From contig CAVFCI010000009.1 of NCBI GenBank assembly GCA_963620985.1, forward strand, positions 1-56,842: 56,842 bases of DNA, read 5' to 3'. Of this stretch, positions 7,738-18,874 are shown one piece after another. The DNA is from F23-B02 sp963620985. GTDB taxonomy: Bacteria; Bacillota; Clostridia; Oscillospirales; Oscillospiraceae. Within the stretch, counting starts at the first letter, position 1. Each line of letters begins with the position of its first letter. The notes under the pieces are model-generated. The model was not told the DNA's origin. It was given only the letters and a program-made list of their open reading frames with translations, and made no database searches. A program made the translations under genes and the position numbers.

Positions 7738-8295
7738 ATGGCAAGCTCAACAAAAGAAGCTCTGGGCAATGCCCTGAAAAAAATGCTTTCGGTAAAGCCC
7801 ATTGATAAGATCACGGTAAAGGATCTTGTAGAGGAATGCGGCGTAAACCGCCAGACGTTCTATTACCATTTTGACGATGTTTACGATCTGCTCGAGTGGG
7901 TATTCGAGGAGGATACGAATAAGGCACTCCCGCACGAGATACTTTACGACAAGTGGCGCGAGGACGTTGTCGAGTGGTTCCAGTATCTTGAGGATAACCG
8001 CACATTCGTTCTGAATATCTTCAATTCGCAGAACCGCGCATATCTGCTGAAGTATTTCAAGGGACGCCTGCATTACTGTGTGCACAGCTTTGCGGTCATC
8101 TGCGCCGAGGGCAAGACCATCGAGTGGTCGGATCTGGAGTTCGTGTGCGAGTTCTATGTCAATGCCGTCATCGGCTGGATATCCCAGTGGTTCGACATGG
8201 GCATGCCTCCGCTCGACGAGCACGACAAGGAGCGCTACATCAGGCTTCTTGACGGCAGCACGGAAAATCTGCTGGCAAGATTCCAGAAGGATTGA
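7738..8295 (+). CDS. TetR/AcrR-family transcriptional regulator
   Basis: 185 residues. The N-terminal helix-turn-helix reads VKDLVEECGVNRQTFYYHF (about 23-41), a clear TetR recognition helix with the family's 'TFYYHF' end. The C-terminal half resembles the DhaS-like TetR_C domain common in Firmicutes (WISQWFDMGMP region). The ligand is unknown. AGAGG precedes the ATG. It is monocistronic with its own terminator and a candidate operator (7698-7718), so it may regulate itself and genes elsewhere. Confidence 0.88.
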   Translation: MASSTKEALGNALKKMLSVKPIDKITVKDLVEECGVNRQTFYYHFDDVYDLLEWVFEEDTNKALPHEILYDKWREDVVEWFQYLEDNRTFVLNIFNSQNRAYLLKYFKGRLHYCVHSFAVICAEGKTIEWSDLEFVCEFYVNAVIGWISQWFDMGMPPLDEHDKERYIRLLDGSTENLLARFQKD

Positions 8296-8310
8296 ACAAA
8301 CTGAAAACAC

Positions 8311-8341
8311 GGACTTCCGAGCTATATCGGAAGTCCTTTTT
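8311..8341 (+). terminator. Intrinsic terminator of the TetR gene
   Basis: GGACTTCCGA and TCGGAAGTCC form a perfect 10-base stem with a six-base loop, followed by a T-run. Confidence 0.9.
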
Positions 8342-8345
8342 CATA

Positions 8346-8394
8346 TTGAAAGATAAATGATTTCGCGGTATAATACTCTATTATGCATAATAGA
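8346..8394 (+). promoter_or_regulatory. Promoter with an 18-base palindrome at the start site (ybaK)
   Basis: TTGAAA (8346-8351), a 17-base spacer, TATAAT (8369-8374). Immediately downstream, TCTATTATGCATAATAGA (8377-8394) is a perfect 18-base palindrome covering the predicted transcription start. This is a strong candidate operator for an unidentified dimeric repressor controlling ybaK and possibly uvrA and recD2. Confidence 0.75.
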
Positions 8395-8408
8395 CGGAGT
8401 GATTTGAA

Positions 8409-8894
8409 ATGAAGGAACAGAAAACAAACGTCATGCGTCTGCTGGAGCAGAAGAAAATAAAATATACTCCGCACGAATATCCTCACGGCGACGATGCCGT
8501 TGACGGCGTGACCGTCGCAAAAATCTGCGGCAAGGCTCCCTCACAGGTGTTCAAGACCCTTGTTGCACGCGGCGCGAGCAAGAGCATATATGTCTTTGAC
8601 GTGCCGGTGACCTGCGAGCTCGACCTTAAAAAGGCGGCGAAGGCGGCGGGGGAGAAGTCGATCGCAATGATCCACGTCAGCGAGATAAACGCGCTCACGG
8701 GATATGTGCGCGGCGGCTGCTCGCCGATAGGCATGAAAAAGCTGTACAAGACCTTTATAGATATAAGCGCGCAGGATAAGACGACCGTCATGGTCAGTGC
8801 CGGCAGGATAGGCTATCAGGTCGAGCTCGATCCGAACGACCTTGCCGCGCTCGTGCGCGCAAAATTTGCAGATATTATAAGCGAGAACGACTGA
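8409..8894 (+). CDS. ybaK: YbaK/EbsC-type Cys-tRNA(Pro) deacylase
   Basis: 161 residues, full family length. It shows the YbaK core: a conserved lysine in VFKTLV, the VPVTCELDLKKAA region and GGCSPIGMKK. The family hydrolyses Cys mischarged on tRNA-Pro in trans. The ATG at 8409 is the first start after the promoter, with GGAG upstream. uvrA starts four bases after the stop, so the two are very likely cotranscribed. There is no obvious functional link between them. Confidence 0.92.
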   Translation: MKEQKTNVMRLLEQKKIKYTPHEYPHGDDAVDGVTVAKICGKAPSQVFKTLVARGASKSIYVFDVPVTCELDLKKAAKAAGEKSIAMIHVSEINALTGYVRGGCSPIGMKKLYKTFIDISAQDKTTVMVSAGRIGYQVELDPNDLAALVRAKFADIISEND

Positions 8895-8897
8895 CAG

Positions 8898-11729
<2,832 letters not shown>

Positions 11730-11798
11730 AAACTACGAGCAGCGTGCAGCGGCAGCTTGCCGCACGGTACAGATGTATAAATTACACAGAGGAATTAT

Positions 11799-14009
11799 TT
11801 GACGATGCAGGAATTAAGCGAAATTAACGGAACAGTCTCGGCGGTCATATTCAGGAACGACGAGAACGGCTACGGCGTTGTGAAGCTGGAGCTCGACGAC
11901 GGTGAGACGACCACGGCAGTCGGCTGCCTGCCCTATGTAGCGCCCGGCGAGATGATCTCGGCAGAGGGCACATGGATGACCCACGCACAGCACGGCAGGC
12001 AGTTCAAGATAGAGCAGTGCAACCGTATGCTGCCGACCTCGGCGGAGGCTATTTACGAATACCTCGCCGGAGGCACGGTGCGCGGCGTAGGCCCCGCGAC
12101 TGCGGCGCTCATAGTTGACCGCTTCGGTGACAGGGCGCTTGACGTTCTCGAAATGCAGCCGGATAAGCTGGCTGAGATAAAGGGCATAAGCGCTGCCAAG
12201 GCAAAGGACATAAGCGCCGGCTTTAAAAAGCAGGCCGGAGTGCGCCGCCTTACGGAGTTTCTGTGCTCATACGGCATACAGCCGGTATTTGCCCTGCGTA
12301 TGTTCAAATTCTACGGCAGCTCCGCCATCGAGGTCGTGCACGAAAACCCGTACATACTCTCGTCATCGCACATCGGTGCAAGCTTTGCCGAGGCCGACGC
12401 TCTTGCGCTGGCGCTCGGCCTTGACGGAGACAGCCTCAACCGCGTCTGTGCCGCTGTTGTGTTCGAGCTCATGCACAACTCCGGCAACGGTCACTGCTTC
12501 ATTCCTCGCGGAAAACTCACAGCTGCTACGGCGCAGCTGATAGGCGTTGAGCCGGAGCTTGCCGAGGATGCGGTCGATAAGCTTGCGGAAACCGGCGAGC
12601 TCGTCTGCTGCACGGTGGCGGGGCTTGATGCCTGCTATCTCGCGCCGCTTTACGAGGCCGAAACGTACACGGCAAAGCGCATAAAGGCCATGTGCAGGGC
12701 AAAAGACGAGAAGAAGGTTGACATAACATCTATCATATCCCGCCTTGAGAACGCAAACGATATAGAGTATGCCCCCATGCAGCGCGAGGCGATAGCGCTT
12801 GCCGCCCAAAGCCGTATGCTCGTCATAACCGGAGGCCCGGGCACAGGCAAGACGACGATATTGAAGGCGGTGCTTGCGCTGTATGACGAGCTGGAGCTTG
12901 AGACCTATCTCGCAGCCCCTACAGGCCGCGCCGCAAAGCGCATGAGCGAGCTGTGCGGCATGGAGGCCTCGACCATCCATCGGATGCTCGGCGCAAAAAT
13001 GTCCGAGGACGGTGAAACGGTCGTATTCGCCAAGGATGAGGAGGACAGGCTCGCCTGTGACGCGCTCATTATAGATGAGTGCTCTATGGTTGACATAACA
13101 CTTATGAATGCCATACTCAGGGCGCTCAGGCCGGACTGCCGCATCCTGCTCGTGGGCGATGCCGATCAGCTCCCCTCGGTAGGACCCGGCAGCGTGTTTT
13201 CCGATATCATCCGCAGCGGAGTCGTCCCGACCGTGCGCCTTACGGAGATCTTCCGCCAGAAGGCCGACAGCCGCATTGTGCGGAACGCGCATATGATAAA
13301 CAGGGGAGAGCACCCTGATTTTAACGAGAACAGCGGCGATTTTTTCCGCCTGCGGCGAATGCAGGGCGGCTCGTGCGTCGATACGATAGTCGAGCTGTGC
13401 AAAAGGCGGCTGCCGGAAAATATGAATATACCCGCAAATCAGATACAGGTGCTCTCACCCAGCCGCAAGGGAGAAACGGGCACGGTGAATCTGAATAAGC
13501 GGCTTCAGGCGGCGCTGAACCCGCCCGGCGAAAAGAAAAAGGAAAAGCTCTTCGGCGAAACGGTGTTCCGTACCGGAGACAGGGTCATTCAGATAAAAAA
13601 CAACTACGATATCGCGTGGAAGGACAGGCTCGGCAAATCCGGCATGGGCGTTTATAACGGCGATATCGGAACGATAATCGAGATCGACACGGCCTCGGAG
13701 TACCTGAAGGTCGATTATGATGACAAGATAGCTCTTTACGGCTTTGAGATGCTCAACGAGCTTGAGCATGCATGGGCGCTGACGGTGCACAAATCGCAGG
13801 GCAGCGAGTACCGCGCGGTCATACTCTCCTTAAATCCCGTGGCGCAGCTGCTGCTGACGCGCGGCGTGCTGTATACCGCCGTGACCCGCGCAAAGGAGCT
13901 GCTTATCATGGTCGGAGACGACAGCGTCGCCCACCGCATGATAGACAATCACAGGCAGTCGCGCCGCTACAGTGCGCTGCGGATAAGGCTTGCCGATGAA
14001 AATACTTGA
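11799..14009 (+). CDS. recD2: RecD2-type DNA helicase
   Basis: A 5'-3' superfamily 1 helicase of the RecB/C-independent RecD2 type. It has 736 residues, with an N-terminal OB/helix-hairpin-helix region (KGISAAKAKDISAGF, about 125-140) that RecBCD-type RecD lacks. Walker A GGPGTGKTT lies near 345 and Walker B LIIDECSMVD near 425. C-terminal motifs are LTVHKSQGSEY and TAVTRAKELL. The start is TTG at 11799 (AGAGGA five bases before it) or ATG at 11805. It overlaps comF by 14 bases and follows uvrA by 69 bases, making a DNA-maintenance group. Confidence 0.95.
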   Translation: MTMQELSEINGTVSAVIFRNDENGYGVVKLELDDGETTTAVGCLPYVAPGEMISAEGTWMTHAQHGRQFKIEQCNRMLPTSAEAIYEYLAGGTVRGVGPATAALIVDRFGDRALDVLEMQPDKLAEIKGISAAKAKDISAGFKKQAGVRRLTEFLCSYGIQPVFALRMFKFYGSSAIEVVHENPYILSSSHIGASFAEADALALALGLDGDSLNRVCAAVVFELMHNSGNGHCFIPRGKLTAATAQLIGVEPELAEDAVDKLAETGELVCCTVAGLDACYLAPLYEAETYTAKRIKAMCRAKDEKKVDITSIISRLENANDIEYAPMQREAIALAAQSRMLVITGGPGTGKTTILKAVLALYDELELETYLAAPTGRAAKRMSELCGMEASTIHRMLGAKMSEDGETVVFAKDEEDRLACDALIIDECSMVDITLMNAILRALRPDCRILLVGDADQLPSVGPGSVFSDIIRSGVVPTVRLTEIFRQKADSRIVRNAHMINRGEHPDFNENSGDFFRLRRMQGGSCVDTIVELCKRRLPENMNIPANQIQVLSPSRKGETGTVNLNKRLQAALNPPGEKKKEKLFGETVFRTGDRVIQIKNNYDIAWKDRLGKSGMGVYNGDIGTIIEIDTASEYLKVDYDDKIALYGFEMLNELEHAWALTVHKSQGSEYRAVILSLNPVAQLLLTRGVLYTAVTRAKELLIMVGDDSVAHRMIDNHRQSRRYSALRIRLADENT

Positions 14010-14649
14010 CTATATCGTTCATCTGCTGTACCCGTGGAAATGCGTTTTCTGCGGCAGTGTGCTTAAAGATACGGATATCTGCCGCGAGTGCATCGAAAAG
14101 CTGCCGTACACAAAGGGCGACAGTATCGTGCAGCGCTTTCCCTTCGTGGATAAATGCGCTTCTCCGCTGTACTACAAGGATAAGGTGCGGGACTCGGTGC
14201 ACCGCTATAAATTCGGCGGCTGCGCGGCCTACAGCAGACGTTACGGGCTGATGATATCCGAATGTGTCGAAAATAATCTTGATTGCGGCGGTATTGATGT
14301 GATATCATGGATACCGCTCAGTAAGAAGCGCCTGCGGCACAGGGGCTACGATCAGGCGCGGCTCATAGCCGAGGAAATTTCAAAGCACACCGGCCTGCCG
14401 TGTCGGCAGCTTTTGCGAAAGATAAAGGATAACGGCGCACAGTCGCTCACAAAAACGGCGGCACAGCGCCGTGAGAATGTTGCCGGAGCGTACTCCCTGT
14501 GCGATAAGACCGAGGTCACGGGACTGCGCATCCTGCTTGTCGATGATGTGGTCACGACGGGCTCGACAATGAGCGAGGCGGCGCGTATTCTCCGCAAGGC
14601 TGGGGCAAAGACTGTTTGCGCAGCCACTCTTGCACGGCATGAAGATTAG
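13996..14649 (+). CDS. comF: ComF-family phosphoribosyltransferase-like protein
   Basis: 217 residues from the ATG at 13996; GGATAAGG lies seven bases before it, inside recD2. N-terminal zinc-finger cysteines CVFC and CREC (about 17-35) are followed by a PRTase fold with the PRPP loop LLVDDVVTTGST near 179-190. ComF works with the ComFA helicase in DNA uptake in competent bacteria and is widespread in non-competent ones. No comFA is seen here. The overlap with recD2 implies cotranscription and translational coupling. Confidence 0.88.
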   Translation: MKILDYIVHLLYPWKCVFCGSVLKDTDICRECIEKLPYTKGDSIVQRFPFVDKCASPLYYKDKVRDSVHRYKFGGCAAYSRRYGLMISECVENNLDCGGIDVISWIPLSKKRLRHRGYDQARLIAEEISKHTGLPCRQLLRKIKDNGAQSLTKTAAQRRENVAGAYSLCDKTEVTGLRILLVDDVVTTGSTMSEAARILRKAGAKTVCAATLARHED

Positions 14650-14677
14650 CATAATCGGTTAAAATTATAAAAAACCT

Positions 14678-14700
14678 TGCCGCGAAGCAGCTTCGCGGCA
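14678..14700. other. Inverted repeat between comF and mreB
   Basis: TGCCGCGAAG and CTTCGCGGCA form a perfect 10-base stem with a three-base loop. There is no T-run downstream on the plus strand; the A-rich side is upstream, so it resembles a terminator only for minus-strand transcription, and no minus-strand gene ends here. It may be a processed or degenerate terminator of comF. Confidence 0.5.
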
Positions 14701-14714
14701 GATCGGAGCGTTGT

Positions 14715-15749
14715 ATGGTCATATATGAAAGAGATATTGCAGTTGATATGGGAACCTCGAACACCCTTGTTTTCTCTCAGGGCAAGGGGCTGGTGCTGCG
14801 CGAGCCGACGGTTGTTGCGGTCGATAAGGTCAGGGACAAGATGCTCAAGATCGGCGAGGATGCGAAGAAAACGCTTGGCCGCACTCCGGCAAACGTCGTC
14901 GCCATCCATCCGATAAGAGCCGGCGTCATCTCCGATTACGATATGTCCGCGCTCATGCTGCGCGAGCTCGTCAGCCGGATAACTTCTTTCAGCCTTTTCA
15001 AGCCGAGGATACTCATGTGCGTGCCCAGCAGCATAACCGGCGTTGAGGAGCGCGCCGTCATAGATGCAGCTATCGAGGCCGGAGCGCGCAGGGTGTACCT
15101 TGTCGAGACCGCTGTTGCGACCGCCATCGGAGCGGGCGTGGATATAAAAAAGCCCGACGGCCACATGGTCGTCGATATCGGCGGCGGCACGACCGAGATC
15201 GCGGTCGTATCAATGGGCGGCGTTGCCGAGTGCGAGTCGATAAAAACAGCAGGCAGCACCTTTGACGAGGCGATCATCCGCTACATCAAGAAAAAGCACA
15301 ATATGCTCATCGGCGCAATGACAGCCGAAGAGGTGAAGATAAACATCGGCGGCCTGTACCCGCGCACGGACGCGCCCGAGAGCATGGAGGTCAAGGGACG
15401 AGACCTCATAAAGGGGCTGCCGAAGACGGTCAGCGTCACCGCCGAGGAGCTGCTCGATGTTCTGCGCGAGCCCGCACGGCTTATTCTTGAGAACGTGCAT
15501 GCCGTGCTTGAGCGCACACCGCCCGAGCTCATCGGCGACCTCGGCGTAAACGGCATGATCCTCTCCGGCGGCGGCAGCATGCTCTACGGCATCGACCGTA
15601 TGCTGGAGGACAGCACGCACATAAGAACGATGATCGTTGACGATCCGATCGCCTGCGCCTCGCACGGAGCCGGAAAGCTCCTTACGAAGCTTGACAGCAT
15701 GCAGGACGGCATGATGAACTTCCTGCGCAACCGCGAGATGAGAAGCTGA
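14715..15749 (+). CDS. mreB: Rod-shape-determining protein MreB/Mbl-type
   Basis: 344 residues of actin fold. The phosphate-1 motif is AVDMGTSNT near the N-terminus, the phosphate-2 motif VVDIGGGTTEIAVVS lies at about 155-169, and the adenosine motif LSGGGSMLYGID at about 278-289. MreB-family filaments guide the elongasome in rod-shaped cells. mreC, mreD and rodA are not adjacent, so this may be a standalone paralogue such as Mbl. The choice between MreB and Mbl cannot be made by eye. The ATG at 14715 follows GGAGCG six bases upstream. Confidence 0.92.
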   Translation: MVIYERDIAVDMGTSNTLVFSQGKGLVLREPTVVAVDKVRDKMLKIGEDAKKTLGRTPANVVAIHPIRAGVISDYDMSALMLRELVSRITSFSLFKPRILMCVPSSITGVEERAVIDAAIEAGARRVYLVETAVATAIGAGVDIKKPDGHMVVDIGGGTTEIAVVSMGGVAECESIKTAGSTFDEAIIRYIKKKHNMLIGAMTAEEVKINIGGLYPRTDAPESMEVKGRDLIKGLPKTVSVTAEELLDVLREPARLILENVHAVLERTPPELIGDLGVNGMILSGGGSMLYGIDRMLEDSTHIRTMIVDDPIACASHGAGKLLTKLDSMQDGMMNFLRNREMRS

Positions 15750-15750
15750 T

Positions 15751-15788
15751 AAAAAATCTCCTGTTTCGATTGAGACAGGAGATTTTTT
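15751..15788. terminator. Bidirectional terminator after mreB
   Basis: AAAAAATCTCCTGT pairs exactly with ACAGGAGATTTTTT across a 10-base loop. It ends mreB and lies just past the stop of the convergent hydrolase gene. Confidence 0.9.
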
Positions 15789-15798
15789 ATGCCATATA

Positions 15799-16728
15799 TC
15801 AGATCTTGCTGTTTATCCAGCTGAGGATATCGGCGTAGACCTCATCGCGGTTTAACTCGTTGAGCATCTCGTGGCGGCCATCCTTGTAGAGCTTGATGCT
15901 GACATCCTTCATGCCGGCCTTTTTGAAATTCTCATATGCGAGCTTTACGCCCTTGCCGCACTCGCCGACGGGATCCTTGTCGCCGGACATGAAGTAAACG
16001 GGCATATCCTTTTTCATGGCCTTGAGATTATCGACGTTCGTGATGAACTTAACGCCGGTCATCATATCCCTGAACAGGCTGCATGAGGGGATAAAGCCGC
16101 AGAGGGGATCGGCGATATACTTATCGACGGCCTCGGTGTTTCTGGTGAGCCAGTCGTACTCCGTGCGGGGCTTATCGTATATCTTGTTGTAGCTGCCGAA
16201 GGCAAGGTTATTGAGGAACTTGCTGTAGTGATGCGCACCCTTTAGCGAGGTGACGAGGTTTCCCATTAAAAGGCCGCCGGAAACGAGTGCCGCGCCCTGA
16301 TTGCCCGTGCCGCTTATGATAGCTGCGTCAAACGCGCCCGGATAGCGGATAAGATGTGTGCGCGCCATAAAGCTGCCCATGCTGTGTCCGAACAGTATAA
16401 AGGGAACGCCGGGATATGTACTGCGCATGGCAAGGCGGAGTATCTCCTCATCCTTTATGATATAGTCCCAGCCGTTATTGTCGGCAAAGAAGCCCTTCTG
16501 CTCGGGGCTTTCTATGCTCTGACCGTGGCCGAGGTGATCCGTGCCGACGGCGACGAAGCCGTCGGATGCAAGGAAGGCCATGAAATCGTCATATCTGTTG
16601 ATGTGCTCGGCGATGCCGTGCATGATCTGGACTACGCCTCTCACGTCCCTGTCGGGAACGCAGCGGCGAACGTGGATGCGGTTTTTGCCTGTGCTTGAAT
16701 TAAAATAAAAATCGTTGAAACTTGGCAT
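15799..16728 (-). CDS. Alpha/beta hydrolase, monoacylglycerol-lipase-like
   Basis: 309 residues. The nucleophile elbow GHSMGS places the catalytic serine at 116. A candidate acid is the Asp in SGDKDPVG (about 257) and the base the His in DGRHEMLNE (about 286). The N-terminus HGIAEHINRYDDF is typical of the serine aminopeptidase S33/lysophospholipase group. It probably hydrolyses monoacylglycerols or related esters, and the divergent glycerol kinase gives a plausible use for released glycerol; this link is inference. No signal peptide, so cytoplasmic. Confidence 0.85.
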   Translation of the reverse strand: MPSFNDFYFNSSTGKNRIHVRRCVPDRDVRGVVQIMHGIAEHINRYDDFMAFLASDGFVAVGTDHLGHGQSIESPEQKGFFADNNGWDYIIKDEEILRLAMRSTYPGVPFILFGHSMGSFMARTHLIRYPGAFDAAIISGTGNQGAALVSGGLLMGNLVTSLKGAHHYSKFLNNLAFGSYNKIYDKPRTEYDWLTRNTEAVDKYIADPLCGFIPSCSLFRDMMTGVKFITNVDNLKAMKKDMPVYFMSGDKDPVGECGKGVKLAYENFKKAGMKDVSIKLYKDGRHEMLNELNRDEVYADILSWINSKI

Positions 16729-16760
16729 GGTAAATCCCCTCCGTGTATGTTATTATATGA

Positions 16761-16788
16761 ATTATAGCATAATTACGATAAAATGCAA
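16761..16788 (-). promoter_or_regulatory. Promoter for the hydrolase gene in the hydrolase-glpK divergent region
   Basis: On the minus strand TTGCAT (16783-16788), a 16-base spacer ending TGC, then TATAAT (16761-16766). The -10 is embedded in the palindrome AATTAT-AGC-ATAATT (16760-16774). The 74-base gap must also hold the glpK promoter, so the two genes may be co-regulated. Confidence 0.55.
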
Positions 16789-16802
16789 CGGAGGTAATTA
16801 AA

Positions 16803-18305
16803 ATGAACGGTTATGTTGCTGCGCTCGATCAGGGAACGACGAGCTCAAGAGCCATAATTTTCGACGCAAAGGGTGTGCCGGTAACGATAGCGCAGTACCC
16901 CTTCCCGCAGATATATCCCAAGCCCGGCTGGGTCGAGCACGACCCCATGGTCATACTGGAGACCCAGCTTCGTGCCCTCGCCGAGGCCTTTGAAAAAAGC
17001 GGGCTCTCGCCGACGGATATAGCAGGCATCGGCATAACCAACCAGCGCGAGACAACGATAGTCTGGGATAAGACTACCGGCAAGCCCGTTTATAACGCCA
17101 TCGTCTGGCAGTGCAGAAGAACGGCTTCCATCTGCGATAGGCTGTCCGCAGAGGGCATAGGCGACTATGTGCGCGATAAGACCGGCCTTCTCATAGACGC
17201 ATACTTTTCCGGCACGAAGATAAAGTGGATACTCGACAATGTCGAGGGCGCACGCGAGCGTGCCGAGCGCGGCGAGCTGCTGTTCGGCAACGTCGATTCG
17301 TGGCTCATCTGGAATCTCACCGGCGGCAGCGCACATGTTTCCGATTACTCCAACTGCTCGCGCACGATGCTGTTTGATATAAATACCCTCGAATGGGACA
17401 AGACCCTGTGCGACAGACTGGGCATACCCATGTCCATGCTCCCGACTCCCGTGCCCTCGTCGATGATATACGGCAGGGTGGCGCAGGGCTTAACGGGGCT
17501 TGAAATGCTTGCGGGCATACCCGTGTGCGGCTCGGCGGGCGATCAGGCTGCGGCGCTTATCGGTCAGGGCTGCATCGAAAAGGGGCAGGCTAAGAATACA
17601 TACGGAACAGGCTGCTTTACGCTGCTTAATACGGGCGAGCAGTCCGTGCGCAGCGCCAGCGGCCTTGTAACGAGCGTTGCATGGTCTGTCGGAGGCAAAA
17701 CCACCTATGCCCTTGAGGGCAGCGTCTTCAACGCCGGAAGCTCCATCCAGTGGCTGCGCGACGAGGTCGGGCTCCTCAGCACGAGCTCCGAGTGCGAGGC
17801 TCTGGCTACCTCCGTTCCCGACAACGGCGGAGTGTACCTCGTCTCGGCCTTCACAGGTCTCGGCGCACCGCGCTGGGACATGTACGCCCGCGGAGCTATC
17901 GTCGGCATCACCCGCGGCTCGAAAAAAGCGCATATCGCCCGTGCTGCGCTCGAGGGCATAGCATATCAGGTCAAGGATCTGCTCGACGCAATGGAGCTTG
18001 ACGCAGGCGAGCCGCTTTCCGTTCTGCGCGTTGACGGCGGCGCGTCGGTAAATAATTTCATGATGCAGTTCCAGTCGGATATCCTCCGCAAGCCCATCGA
18101 CCGTCCCAAAATGGTCGAGACCACGGCCTTCGGAGCGGCCTTCCTTGCCGGTCTTGCCGTCGGTGTCTGGAGCGATATAGGCGATATCGCGCTTCTGCGC
18201 GAGTCTGACAGGGTGTTCACCCCGCAGATGGATGAGGATGAGGCCGCAGCCCTGCATCACAAGTGGCTGCGCGCTGTGGAAAGAGCGGCAAAGTGGGAAG
18301 AATAA
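16803..18305 (+). CDS. glpK: Glycerol kinase
   Basis: 500 residues, full length. The N-terminus ALDQGTTSSRAIIFD is the FGGY-kinase ATP-binding motif. WQCRRT, the GLL(I)DAYFSGTKIKWILDN stretch and the later NTYGTGCF and LRVDGGAS motifs are diagnostic of GlpK. It phosphorylates glycerol to glycerol 3-phosphate in the cytoplasm. GGAGG lies before the ATG. The stop overlaps the next start (TAATG). glpF and glpD are not in the window. Confidence 0.96.
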   Translation: MNGYVAALDQGTTSSRAIIFDAKGVPVTIAQYPFPQIYPKPGWVEHDPMVILETQLRALAEAFEKSGLSPTDIAGIGITNQRETTIVWDKTTGKPVYNAIVWQCRRTASICDRLSAEGIGDYVRDKTGLLIDAYFSGTKIKWILDNVEGARERAERGELLFGNVDSWLIWNLTGGSAHVSDYSNCSRTMLFDINTLEWDKTLCDRLGIPMSMLPTPVPSSMIYGRVAQGLTGLEMLAGIPVCGSAGDQAAALIGQGCIEKGQAKNTYGTGCFTLLNTGEQSVRSASGLVTSVAWSVGGKTTYALEGSVFNAGSSIQWLRDEVGLLSTSSECEALATSVPDNGGVYLVSAFTGLGAPRWDMYARGAIVGITRGSKKAHIARAALEGIAYQVKDLLDAMELDAGEPLSVLRVDGGASVNNFMMQFQSDILRKPIDRPKMVETTAFGAAFLAGLAVGVWSDIGDIALLRESDRVFTPQMDEDEAAALHHKWLRAVERAAKWEE

Positions 18306-18874
18306 TGGAACAGGTATTGGTCGTAAAGCGCGAAAAGATAGAGCGCTGTATATCGGGACGCAACGGTCTTATAACCGACTGCACAGCTGAGCTTTTCGAT
18401 ATCATCAGAAGAGAGCATGAGTTCATGCCGCGCCCCGAGGCTGAGGAAAGGCCGGACTTTAAGCAGATCATACCCTATGTGATACTGCGCCGCGGCGATG
18501 AGATATTCGTTACGCGCAGACTCAACAAGGGCGGCGAGGCTCGCCTGCACGGCAAGATATCCATCGGCATCGGCGGACATATAAATCCCGTTGACGAGCA
18601 GGGCGACATGCTCATGCGCGGCCTCTGGCGCGAGATACACGAGGAGGTCGGGCTTACGGCTCACGGCGAGCTTAGCCCCTGCGGCTTTATAAACGACGAC
18701 TCAAACGCCGTCGGCAGCGTCCACCTCGGCGCATGCTTCCTCCTGCCCGTCGAGGGCGAGGTGTCCGTCAGGGAGACGGAAAAGCTCGAGGGACTTTGGA
18801 TGACAAGATGTGAGCTGGAGGAAAATTTCGACAGCATGGAGACCTGGACTCAGATAGCCTTGGAGGTGCTTTAA
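18305..18874 (+). CDS. Nudix hydrolase-family protein
   Basis: 189 residues from the ATG overlapping the glpK stop. The Nudix helix second half REIHEEVGL (RE-U-x-EE-x-G-U) is intact near residue 118. The first half (GGHINPVDEQGD) is altered, with Asp in the usual Glu position and spacing that does not fit G-x5-E. Substrate unknown. The overlap with glpK and the direct abutment to the DUF1015 gene (the stop ends at 18874 and the next ATG starts at 18875) make a tight three-gene operon. Confidence 0.8.
   Translation: MEQVLVVKREKIERCISGRNGLITDCTAELFDIIRREHEFMPRPEAEERPDFKQIIPYVILRRGDEIFVTRRLNKGGEARLHGKISIGIGGHINPVDEQGDMLMRGLWREIHEEVGLTAHGELSPCGFINDDSNAVGSVHLGACFLLPVEGEVSVRETEKLEGLWMTRCELEENFDSMETWTQIALEVL

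Noticed and set aside
8330..8410. Possible LexA (SOS) box upstream of ybaK-uvrA
   Set aside because: No GAAC-N4-GTTC-type site is present. The palindrome there has a different sequence.
11741..11765. Hairpin-like GTGCAGCGGCA / TGCCGCAC between uvrA and recD2
   Set aside because: There is a bulge and no T-run, and the genes appear to form one transcript. It is too weak to call a terminator.
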